From an uncultured Porphyromonadaceae bacterium (GTDB lineage: Bacteria > Bacteroidota > Bacteroidia > Bacteroidales > Muribaculaceae), in NCBI GenBank assembly GCA_937989585.1, contig CALKRW010000061.1:1-64000 (forward strand): a stretch of DNA of 64,000 nucleotides, given 5' to 3'. Below, piece after piece: positions 36,801 to 43,173 of the stretch. Under the pieces are notes generated by a model. The model was not told where the DNA came from and did not search any database. It saw nothing but the letters and a program-made list of their open reading frames with translations. A program made the position numbers and the translations under genes. The stretch's first letter is position 1, and each line of letters begins with the position of its first letter.

Positions 36801-38432
36801 GCCTTTGAGTCCCAGCGAAGATACATCAAGTCGGGATATACTGCTTATCAGCCGTATCTGTGGGTCTAGTGGATTAGCCGAGCCGGATGTCTCGAGTTCT
36901 ATCCTGCCGAACTGGTTATCCATCTCCACTGTTCCGGCGAATGAGCGGTCGGGGTTGTACACACCTTCTAGATATATGTCTTTGAAGGCATTCCCCTGGT
37001 ATTCTACGGATGCGATGTCAATCTTGCCGTCAGCCGCAATCCGGCCTCCGCGAAGATTCCCGGCGATATCTGCGGCCAGTGTCACACGCCCGAGTCGCCG
37101 GTCGTCAAGCATTCGTCCAAGGTCAAAGTTCGAGATGTCTATGAGGGCATCCATGTCTCCTGACTTTTCTTTCGGAGACAGACTGGCGTTGCCGTTGAAT
37201 CCCAGTCGGCCAAGAGAGCATAACAGATCTACTTTACCGTTGATTTCTTTCAGACTACCGGAAACTTGTGCCGAAAGATTCATGTCTCCCAGAGAATTGA
37301 TGACGGAAACCGCTCTGTTTGAAAGATTTCTGGACATCTCGGCCGTGAGTCTTGCAATTTCATTGCCACGGGCGCGCAAACCCAGATCAAGATCTTCGAC
37401 TTGTATGCTGTCGGGGTACGGAAGGCCGGTTACATGCGCCGAGGCATAGACATTAAGCATCTGTCCGCCGTCTTCCTCGACCGAGAGATGTCTTAGGGTT
37501 ATGTCTTTTAGGATACCGCTTGCGTCGACATGGAGTTTGAAACGCCGGTCTACGTCGTGGAATACGGGAACTGCCCAGCCGAAATCCTTCAGGGTAACGT
37601 AACTGCCTTTCTCAATACGGATGTCCACGGGCTTCGTGACGCCGAGTTGCTGAAGTTCTCCGAGTTTCTCCGGTGCGAATTCCACCAGGTTAAGAACAAG
37701 ACGCGAGTTTGGAAGTGTCAGTACCGGATTTTTCAAGGCAATATTGCCGGGTAGTGCTGAGATGTTTGCGGTAAAGTCGCTGATTTCAAGTCCTGAGCGC
37801 TCTTTTGCCGAAAGATGGAGAAGGTCGATTGCAACACCATCGTTAGTGATTTTCGGTATGAAGGCTCTGAGTTCAAGTGCGCTGAGAGCGATGTGTCGGG
37901 TATCCAGCCCCCTTTCTTTCTCGGGTGCGTCGAGAATGTCGAAACGGAATCTCGAGTTTTTTATCTCTACTGTCGATATGGACAGTTCAAAACGTGTCGG
38001 GGGCTTGGTCTTGTCCTTTGGCTTGAGATGCTCGATGATTCCGGCGATATTCAGTGGCCCTTTGGCTGTAGGTTTATATAGCCATGCCTCCATGCCGTCG
38101 ATTGTGGCATAGTCAAATGCAAGTTTTCGCTCATTCACAAAATATCCGAGTTCAAAGCGTAGCGAGATCTCGTCAACTTTGAGGGCGTCACGCTTGAAGT
38201 CATCCTTTATCACTACATCTCCGAGGACAATACGGTCAAATGGAGAGAAATCGACGGATCCGATCCTTACCTCGGTCCCGAGCAGATTTGATAGTTCGGT
38301 TTCTCCTATTGAACGCAGTTTCTCCTGTGCCCACGGTGTGGACATGACAATGTACAGTCCCAGGGGAATTCCTACGACAATGATCAGAAGGGAGACAAAT
38401 ATGGCTCGGAATATCTTGAAAGCCTTGGTCAT
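33822..38432 (-). CDS. tamB: TamB-like translocation and assembly protein (AsmA-like)
   Basis: The 1536-residue protein has an N-terminal membrane anchor (about 8-30), a long region of repeating beta-strands typical of the AsmA/TamB lipid-transfer superfamily, and a C-terminal TamB (DUF490) domain (about 1080-1480). In that domain SGNDLRMYGGYTIERGSYNF and LLALGRFYTPDYM are recognisable. It would span the periplasm and act in outer-membrane protein insertion or phospholipid transport. Residues after about 1490 form a Pro/Ser/Asp-rich tail. The gene stands alone; no BamA/TamA-type partner is adjacent. Confidence 0.9.
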   Translation of the reverse strand: MTKAFKIFRAIFVSLLIIVVGIPLGLYIVMSTPWAQEKLRSIGETELSNLLGTEVRIGSVDFSPFDRIVLGDVVIKDDFKRDALKVDEISLRFELGYFVNERKLAFDYATIDGMEAWLYKPTAKGPLNIAGIIEHLKPKDKTKPPTRFELSISTVEIKNSRFRFDILDAPEKERGLDTRHIALSALELRAFIPKITNDGVAIDLLHLSAKERSGLEISDFTANISALPGNIALKNPVLTLPNSRLVLNLVEFAPEKLGELQQLGVTKPVDIRIEKGSYVTLKDFGWAVPVFHDVDRRFKLHVDASGILKDITLRHLSVEEDGGQMLNVYASAHVTGLPYPDSIQVEDLDLGLRARGNEIARLTAEMSRNLSNRAVSVINSLGDMNLSAQVSGSLKEINGKVDLLCSLGRLGFNGNASLSPKEKSGDMDALIDISNFDLGRMLDDRRLGRVTLAADIAGNLRGGRIAADGKIDIASVEYQGNAFKDIYLEGVYNPDRSFAGTVEMDNQFGRIELETSGSANPLDPQIRLISSISRLDVSSLGLKGKFDGYKACADINADLSGSLKDWVNGTLSIRDLKLEAPDAGKSSLHINKINLDADNFGSPSTIEIESDFINGRIEGDICLSTLPKDILSAVGSVLPVFGPTHDVHKFSSCDEKENRFVYNFSIDKAEELSNFFKLPVQIIYPVSIDGSMNMEKGKMMFTLDAPYLMNGEKIIENTAVQAELNYDDAPSGMLYATTQMPTKKGEMVLVTTLTAAQNRVDTRVDWMLEREKPINGILSFSTLLGKNSDGKLTADVDFNPCDITFGTDRWHISPSRISIAPGDITVGDFAMTAGRQRIAIDGRVSTDSTSTLDLDLQDVNMIAIFETLDIDKALIGGRATGRFNARGLLSRTPVITCPDLHVDSISYNYCVLGNAEVRADWDNEAQAVMLDADVTGFDKNHSHIYGSITPAKEELDINFDANRVPVGFLKPFMEAFAEDVSGHASGHAHLFGTFKYIDLEGDIYADNFGLKVGFTNTWFYCTDSVKITPGQILINNATVRDVNGNTARLNGRVDHKFFKEPSFDFKVTDAQNFLSYDVNSKLSPDWYGRIYGNGSAFISGKPGVVNINVNMSTAPNSTFTFVLSDREDADEYTFITFRDRNEHVITDSITEVDHVPAIVREYQRRALMKNADVPTDYNMDIQIDITPEANIIVVMDPVGGDEIKSNGKGSLRMTYNSSGNDLRMYGGYTIERGSYNFTLQDIIVKDFKIRSGSSINFSGDPYSAKLDIEAAYSVNANLSDLDESFLQDKDLNRTNVPVNALLKVTGDMRQPDIAFDLEFPTLTSDTYRKVRSIVSTDEMMNRQIVYLLALGRFYTPDYMSATKGNELFSMASSTISSRLSSMLGKLSENWTIAPNLRSDKGDFSDVEFDLALSSSLLNNRLRMNGNFGYRDKSLNTNQFIGDFDIEYLLNRTGTWRLKAYNRFNDQNYYLRTAQTTQGVGIMFRRDFDRMFGFLHRKKKEDTDPTDSLPQNNKSDSLPADTLTIPQPQPSTEPQKQ

Positions 38433-38748
38433 ATGGCTCGTAAGTTCATACGATACTGTTATATACAGGTTTTAAATCAGTCGTTTTATGCAGGACATCT
38501 GCAGTAAGGAAATCGCAGCTTTGACTTCATGCAGTCTATTGCCTCTTACATAAAACTTACAAAAGTACGAAAAAATCCTATGATATCCCGCATATCCCCC
38601 GAGTTTTTGATTTGACCGTGCGCAGAACTGTATTTTTCTGTAATTTGAAGTTTCGCTATAATTGCGTAACTTTGCATCTGATGCCATTTCATTTTGTTCT
38701 CGTGAACAAATGTGGATGCTATGCTTTATTTCGAATCTCTTATTGACG
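38433..38748. other. Divergent control region between tamB and the AraC-type gene
   Basis: The 316 bp gap holds a minus-strand box TACTTTTG at 38560-38567 for tamB (leader about 120 nt) and the plus-strand promoter at 38644-38674. No gene is seen in it. Confidence 0.55.
38644..38674 (+). promoter_or_regulatory. Promoter of the membrane AraC-type regulator
   Basis: TTTG at 38644-38647 and TAACTTTG at 38667-38674, 19 bp apart, a full match. It places transcription start near 38678 and so excludes the open-frame start at 38662. Confidence 0.75.
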
Positions 38749-39873
38749 ATGGACGAACATTTATACATACGCATCGTGTATGCCTTGATGCTTCTGGTGT
38801 TTATGTTTTGCGGCTGTCTCAGGTGTTGCAATCTGTGGAACTTTTCTGCCGGAAGGATGTCGGAGGTGTATCCTGCCCGCGGGGAGGCGGCGGCAGCCTA
38901 TTTCAGTGTTGTTCTGCTTTTCCCGTTTGTCTTATATCCGGTAGGCACAGTTGATACCTGGACTTTTGTCAGATGTTTTTGGATTATTTATGTTCCTGCT
39001 GCGGCATCGCTGGCTTTGAAAAAATTCTTTTTTAGAGATACGGATTGTAAAGGAAAAATTTATCGGATCGTTTTTGTAGGAGTGATTCCTTCCGTTGTGC
39101 TTGTGCTTATGTTTATATTCGCATGCATGGGTGGGTCAAGATTCGGTTCCGGACATTGGATCATTTACTTTGTGGGGTCGCTTGGTGGCTGCCTGAGTAT
39201 TTATATGATTTATGTTTTATGCGGAATATGTCGCAAGACTTGGGTTGCCGCGAATGTAAATCCTTCGGACCCGGATATTTTTCCCCGACGTTTTGGTATG
39301 ACGATTTCCGGGGTATGTATTGCTGGGCTGGGCATGGCGTGGGCTGTTTTTATAGTCAATACAACTCAGATTCATGCCACTATTGCTGTTATCGCACTTA
39401 TGGCAGGTATGGGAATACTTGTTGCCATTTTGCATCCCCAGTGGAAGTCCGTATCGGAAGGCGTCCGTACTCGGACCGGGCTTGCTCTCCACAGGGGAAG
39501 CCGTAAAAACATTCTTTCCGAAGCCCGGCTTGAGAGTCTTGAGCATCAGATCCGACGGATTGTAGAATCCGAAAAACTATACCTTGACCCGGACCTGAAA
39601 CGAGATACCCTTAAAGAACGTCTTGAAATCAATCATTCTTATCTGAGCGAAGTTTTCACCCGACGTTTCGGTTCTCTCAACCGTTACCTTAATCTTCTCA
39701 GAATGGAATACGCAATGCGCTACGCTGCCGAACATCCACAGGTGAAACTTACCGAAGTAGCCCGTATCAGCGGATTTGGCTCCATGAATACTTTCTATCG
39801 GACCAAAAAACAGTATGAAAAGGAGGGGCGCGATAACAATTCCTGCAATAGTCCTGATATCAAAATATTGTGA
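38749..39873 (+). CDS. Membrane-anchored AraC-family transcriptional regulator
   Basis: The 374-residue protein has six or seven hydrophobic helices in its first 240 residues and a C-terminal AraC-type helix-turn-helix domain (about 260-360, ending KLTEVARISGFGSMNTFYRTKKQY, given here as EVARISGFGSMNTFYR). Membrane AraC regulators are common in Bacteroidales, but their signals are mostly unknown. The promoter at 38644-38674 rules out a start at 38662; Met at 38749 or 38710 are both possible. The next gene (LRR protein) runs in the same direction and is the most obvious candidate target. Confidence 0.82.
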   Translation: MDEHLYIRIVYALMLLVFMFCGCLRCCNLWNFSAGRMSEVYPARGEAAAAYFSVVLLFPFVLYPVGTVDTWTFVRCFWIIYVPAAASLALKKFFFRDTDCKGKIYRIVFVGVIPSVVLVLMFIFACMGGSRFGSGHWIIYFVGSLGGCLSIYMIYVLCGICRKTWVAANVNPSDPDIFPRRFGMTISGVCIAGLGMAWAVFIVNTTQIHATIAVIALMAGMGILVAILHPQWKSVSEGVRTRTGLALHRGSRKNILSEARLESLEHQIRRIVESEKLYLDPDLKRDTLKERLEINHSYLSEVFTRRFGSLNRYLNLLRMEYAMRYAAEHPQVKLTEVARISGFGSMNTFYRTKKQYEKEGRDNNSCNSPDIKIL

Positions 39874-39893
39874 CACGCCATTGTCCTCGAATT

Positions 39894-39948
39894 GATTTTT
39901 TGACATACGATTTTTTGACAAGCTGGCATTCGTATGTACGTTTTGACA
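39894..39948 (+). promoter_or_regulatory. Repeat cluster upstream of the LRR protein gene
   Basis: GATTTTTTGACA occurs at 39894-39905 and 39909-39920 (15 bp apart), with a related GTTTTGACA at 39940-39948. ACATACGA (39903-39910) and TCGTATGT (39930-39937) form an 8 bp dyad. It looks like an operator for the gene at 40010. Confidence 0.5.
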
Positions 39949-39971
39949 ACGTTCATCCTATGCCCATTTCC

Positions 39972-39979
39972 TAACTTTG
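39972..39979 (+). promoter_or_regulatory. -7 box of the LRR protein gene
   Basis: TAACTTTG. Transcription would start near 39983, so the start codon at 40010 is used rather than 39977. Confidence 0.65.
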
Positions 39980-40009
39980 CAGCCGATAAATTTCTTAACA
40001 AAAAGCTTT

Positions 40010-41275
40010 ATGAGAACATTACTACATTTATTGGCTACAGGTGTTCTGGCTATGTCTGCCAATGTCGCCGGCGCAGCCGCGAGTTTCACCTGCGAAGGAA
40101 TAATCTACAACATCACTGGTGACACAACATGTGAGGTCGGCCGGCAGACTCCCGCAGAAATCAGCGGGATTGTCATCCTTCCTTCCAATGTCAGCGCCGA
40201 GGACGGTAAGACCTACGTGCTTACCTCGGTTTCCAACTTTGCCTTCGTTACATGTTCGGCCCTGACCGAGGTGACGATTCCGGAGACTGTTGTCACTGTC
40301 GGCAATTCGTCATTCTCCAAATGCTCTTCGCTGAAGGTGGTCCGTTTCTCGGGCGCTCCAGCTTCGGTCGGTTCCAACTGTTTCAGCGAGTCTAATTCTA
40401 TTGTAGAAGTCTATACTCCCGGCCTTGACTCCTGGATATCGACTGACTTCAAGGACGCTTCGGCTAATCCTCTCAATTACGGAGCCGAACTTCTTGACAA
40501 TACCGGCCGTCCGGTCGATTGCAGCCTCATTCCCGAAGGTACGAAACGCATAGGCAACTACTCGCTCTCCGGCATGAAGACTCTGGAGTCCGTAACGCTA
40601 CCTGAAGGTCTTGAGGAAATCGGCATCGGGGCATTCTCCGGCTCTCCTGTCAGAAATGTCAATATCCCCTCTCTTGCCGAATGGGCGCGAATAACTTTTG
40701 GAAACTATACAGCCAATCCTCTCTATTCGGGCAAGGCTTTGCTCGTACAGAATGGTCAGGAGATTCGGAATCTCGACATCCCGGCCGGTGTTGCTACAAT
40801 TAACAACTATGCCTTTATGAATTATCTTGCGGCTGAGTCCATAACTCTTCCCGCAAGCGTCACTTCGGTTGGCACACAGGCATTTTCAGGTTGTACATCT
40901 GTCAAGACGCTCTCCCTAGGCGAATGCGTTGAGACTATCGGCATGAACGCATTCCAGAAGATAGATTTTACTTCCGTAAAATCTTTTGCCGTCAATCCTC
41001 CTCAGCTTGCCCGCAATGCTTTCAGCGAAACTACTTATTCCAAGGCCGAACTCACCGTTCCCAAGGGTTCGCTCGAATCATACAAGTCGGCTTACTTGTG
41101 GAAGAAATTCCTGAACATTAGCGAAAGCGGAACAACCGGAATCGAATCCCTCACCGGTGATTCGGATCAGCCCGCTGTCTATTACGACCTTTCCGGTCGT
41201 AGGGTCGTCAATCCCACCTCTGGCATCTACATCCTCCGCCAAGGTCCCCGAACCACCAAAATCCTCCTTAAATAA
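40010..41275 (+). CDS. Secreted BspA-like leucine-rich-repeat protein
   Basis: The 421-residue protein has a signal peptide (to about residue 24) and a series of LRR_5 (BspA/TpLRR) repeats. Examples are FVTCSALTEVTIPETVVTVG, SGMKTLESVTLPEGLEEIG and FSGCTSVKTLSLGECVETIG. It closes with a sorting-like C terminus YYDLSGRRVVNPTSGIYIL. This architecture suggests an exported surface protein for adhesion or host contact. The ligand is unknown. It follows the membrane AraC-type gene and has an elaborate upstream control region, then a terminator at 41317. Confidence 0.87.
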   Translation: MRTLLHLLATGVLAMSANVAGAAASFTCEGIIYNITGDTTCEVGRQTPAEISGIVILPSNVSAEDGKTYVLTSVSNFAFVTCSALTEVTIPETVVTVGNSSFSKCSSLKVVRFSGAPASVGSNCFSESNSIVEVYTPGLDSWISTDFKDASANPLNYGAELLDNTGRPVDCSLIPEGTKRIGNYSLSGMKTLESVTLPEGLEEIGIGAFSGSPVRNVNIPSLAEWARITFGNYTANPLYSGKALLVQNGQEIRNLDIPAGVATINNYAFMNYLAAESITLPASVTSVGTQAFSGCTSVKTLSLGECVETIGMNAFQKIDFTSVKSFAVNPPQLARNAFSETTYSKAELTVPKGSLESYKSAYLWKKFLNISESGTTGIESLTGDSDQPAVYYDLSGRRVVNPTSGIYILRQGPRTTKILLK

Positions 41276-41316
41276 CGTGGGTTCGACATAAGATTTAGCC
41301 CATTTACATATAAAAC

Positions 41317-41356
41317 AATCAGCCATTTAGTACGAAACTAGGTGGCTGATTTTCTT
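41317..41356 (+). terminator. Terminator of the LRR protein gene
   Basis: AATCAGCCA (41317-41325) pairs with TGGCTGATT (41343-41351), followed by TTCTTT. The loop has an inner TAGT/ACTA pairing. Confidence 0.75.
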
Positions 41357-41540
41357 TGTGGACGCATGGAAAAATTCGTAAATTTTTAATGTTCAATTAT
41401 AAGATTTACAAGAATTTATAGTCATGATTACCGAGGACAAGAATTCCTGAAATTACTCTGAGCCCTTATTTTTTTTGAAAAAATTTGCCTTGAAAAAAAT
41501 TTTTTTCAAAATTTTGCCAATCTATTCAGACGGCAGAGCA

Positions 41541-41568
41541 TTTTCGCCTTCTTCATGTCGTAACTTTG
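41541..41568 (+). promoter_or_regulatory. Orphan promoter
   Basis: TTTT at 41541-41544 and TAACTTTG at 41561-41568, preceded by A/T-tract DNA resembling an UP element. No full-length gene follows before the convergent HepT gene. Confidence 0.55.
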
Positions 41569-41909
41569 CATCAGCGTTCAAGGCTGATCGGTTTCAGTTG
41601 GTGATTGGGTGATCTCAACCTCGTGTTTAATAAAAAATAAGTCTAACCTTCAATTCTTAATCAACTATGTTTCCCAGAAACAAAAATCCCGCATAGCGGA
41701 CCAACCATTTAATCTAATCATTCTTTAGTGTTCATTAACCCTATTGTTCAACCCTATTAATTCTATAATGGCGCGATTAATCGCGTCAGCCCAAATCGCC
41801 CTTCGAAACCGATCGCCGAACGCATTCACCAACCAATCAGGGCTCTGATTATTCCAAACCACAATCACCAAACAAATTTACAAAATCTTTTATAAAAGAC
41901 TTTAATAAA

Positions 41910-42014
41910 ATGACACATACCTCATATTCTACTCCGCTAAAGTGGAGCAGGCAATCCCTACACCCTCCCTGGTTCCTTCTTTGCCCCAAAATCTTCAAAA
42001 TCTACCAACGGTAA
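41910..42014 (+). CDS. Possible 34-residue peptide, unknown
   Basis: A 34-codon frame starting MTHTSYSTPLKW and ending KIFKIYQR lies far downstream of the orphan promoter. There is no obvious ribosome-binding site beyond an A/T-rich leader, which is common in Bacteroidota. It may be a leader peptide, the head of a truncated gene, or chance. I do not recognise it. Confidence 0.2.
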   Translation: MTHTSYSTPLKWSRQSLHPPWFLLCPKIFKIYQR

Positions 42015-42033
42015 GGAATGCTTTATCAAGTTA

Positions 42034-42429
42034 TTAAGCTTTAATAATAGCAATTGCTTTCAGAATCGCATCTTTCAGGGGTGGAATGCCATTTTTTACA
42101 GCATCTAGTACAATATCTGCATCAAGTTCAAAATATCCATGCGCTATGCGGTTGCGCATTCCTATTATATCTACCCAAGGAATATCCGGAAAATATGTGT
42201 TAAGAAATTCAGGTGCGAGTCTGTTTATTCGATTAATCCCTTCTCCGATTGCAGTAATTAGAGTACAGTTGGCCGCCAATAATTGCATACCACCTGGAGA
42301 GGCGTAAAAATCGTCTGCGGAATCAATATTCTTATTCCAGTCAATCAAATTTTCAATAGTATCGTAAATTGAGTTCAGAGTCAAAGAAATCCGATCTGAA
42401 TTATCAATTTTAGAGGATTTTGATGCCAT
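42034..42429 (-). CDS. HepT-like toxin (HEPN, DUF86)
   Basis: The 131-residue protein is helical and carries the HEPN motif Rx4HxY (R92, H97, Y99 in RNRIAHGYF) of HepT toxins, which act as or derive from ribonucleases and are held in check by a MntA partner. The active-site residues are intact. It overlaps the MntA-like gene upstream by 20 nt, so the two are translated together. MntA in characterised pairs adds AMP to the HepT tyrosine; that this happens here is inference from family. Confidence 0.9.
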   Translation of the reverse strand: MASKSSKIDNSDRISLTLNSIYDTIENLIDWNKNIDSADDFYASPGGMQLLAANCTLITAIGEGINRINRLAPEFLNTYFPDIPWVDIIGMRNRIAHGYFELDADIVLDAVKNGIPPLKDAILKAIAIIKA

Positions 42430-42703
42430 CGCGTTCGATTTGATTTAAGAATTGAATGGATAGATGGGAATGTCTTCTAATTAGATCAACTGATGATTTT
42501 AGTAAATTCTCAAGGTATCGGTGCAATGCACTTAGAACAAAAATCTTTGGAGGCATATCAACTAATATGTCGACATCGCTATCAGGTCGGTTATCACCTC
42601 GTGCTACTGATCCGAAAAGGCATAAGCCGGTAACACCATACTCTTTTTGAATATATGGTAGATTTTCACGAATTTTTGTAATGCATTCATTTATGTCGCA
42701 CAT
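42410..42703 (-). CDS. MntA-like nucleotidyltransferase antitoxin
   Basis: The 97-residue protein has the minimal nucleotidyltransferase motif GS(x10)DxD (G31-S32, D43, D45 in DSDVDILVDM), as in MntA antitoxins. It is the first gene of the pair and overlaps hepT by 20 nt. Only about 28 bp separate its start from the terminator stem behind tRNA-Ser, leaving little room for a promoter. The pair may depend on read-through from tRNA-Ser or on a promoter inside the terminator. Confidence 0.9.
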   Translation of the reverse strand: MCDINECITKIRENLPYIQKEYGVTGLCLFGSVARGDNRPDSDVDILVDMPPKIFVLSALHRYLENLLKSSVDLIRRHSHLSIQFLNQIERDGIKIL

Positions 42704-42718
42704 TTATCGGGCTTTACC

Positions 42719-42757
42719 AAAAAGGATAAAAAGGGATGTCGAAAATCGGCATCCCTT
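42719..42757 (-). terminator. Terminator of tRNA-Ser
   Basis: A 12 bp stem (42731-42742 with 42746-42757, one G-T pair, loop of three) is followed on the minus strand by TTTTTATCCTTTTT. Confidence 0.85.
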
Positions 42758-42773
42758 CTCTGAGGTAATTTTG

Positions 42774-42861
42774 CGGAGTGAGGGAGATTCGAACTCCCGA
42801 AGGGCTTTGGACCCTTACACGCTTTCCAGGCGTGCCTCTTCAGCCACTCGAGCATCACTCC
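42774..42861 (-). tRNA. tRNA-Ser (anticodon GGA)
   Basis: The reverse strand folds into a class II tRNA: acceptor GGAGTGA/TCACTCC with discriminator G, anticodon loop CTGGAAA giving GGA (serine), a long variable arm (GGGTCC...CTTCGGGA region), and a T loop GTTCGAATC. It is 88 nt without an encoded CCA. A TACCTTTG box at 42932-42939 serves as promoter and a strong terminator follows. Confidence 0.95.
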
Positions 42862-42931
42862 TTGGTTGAGAGTTAGTTTGAAAAATCTAAATTTTGAGGT
42901 TCTTAGACATCTCGTTGACTTTTCGAGGGAC

Positions 42932-42939
42932 AAAGGTAA
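42932..42939 (-). promoter_or_regulatory. -7 box of tRNA-Ser
   Basis: TACCTTTG on the minus strand, the same box as in front of tRNA-Thr; no clear -33 element. Confidence 0.6.
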
Positions 42940-43013
42940 GCAAATTTTTTGAATTACGACCTTTTCTTGTCTATTTTTTTGTTTTTATAGGGCGTTTTTG
43001 GCCCTGATTTGCT

Positions 43014-43021
43014 AACTTTGC
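43014..43021 (+). promoter_or_regulatory. -7 box of prfB
   Basis: TAACTTTG, giving a leader of about 150 nt. The leader contains an 8 bp hairpin (GATTTGCT 43083-43090 with AGCAAATC 43099-43106). The rest of the gap between tRNA-Ser and prfB holds nothing else recognisable. Confidence 0.6.
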
Positions 43022-43173
43022 ATAAGTTTTAAGGGCGGAATCGAATCGCTTTATATTTATTAATGTGTAAGTCTGGGGTTCGATTTGCTCCGGCTAAAGC
43101 AAATCCCGATAGGATTGACATCCAATAATATATTATTTTTCAGACAAATACATAATCAGGAATTATATTAGAT

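Larger units (their letters stand above)
41357..42033. other. Gap with an orphan promoter and tiny open frames
   Basis: This AT-rich stretch contains a 20 bp perfect palindrome (41490-41509), a promoter (TTTT at 41541-41544, TAACTTTG at 41561-41568), a hairpin at the predicted RNA start (TCAGC 41571-41575 with GCTGA 41583-41587), a perfect 14 bp palindrome CGCGATTAATCGCG at 41772-41785, and small frames of 26 and 34 codons (41768-41848; 41910-42014). Either an uncharacterised RNA or a promoter that lost its gene would explain it. Confidence 0.45.

Noticed and set aside
38662..38748. N-terminal extension of the membrane AraC-type protein
   Set aside because: The consensus promoter at 38644-38674 overlaps the extension, so it would not be transcribed as coding sequence.
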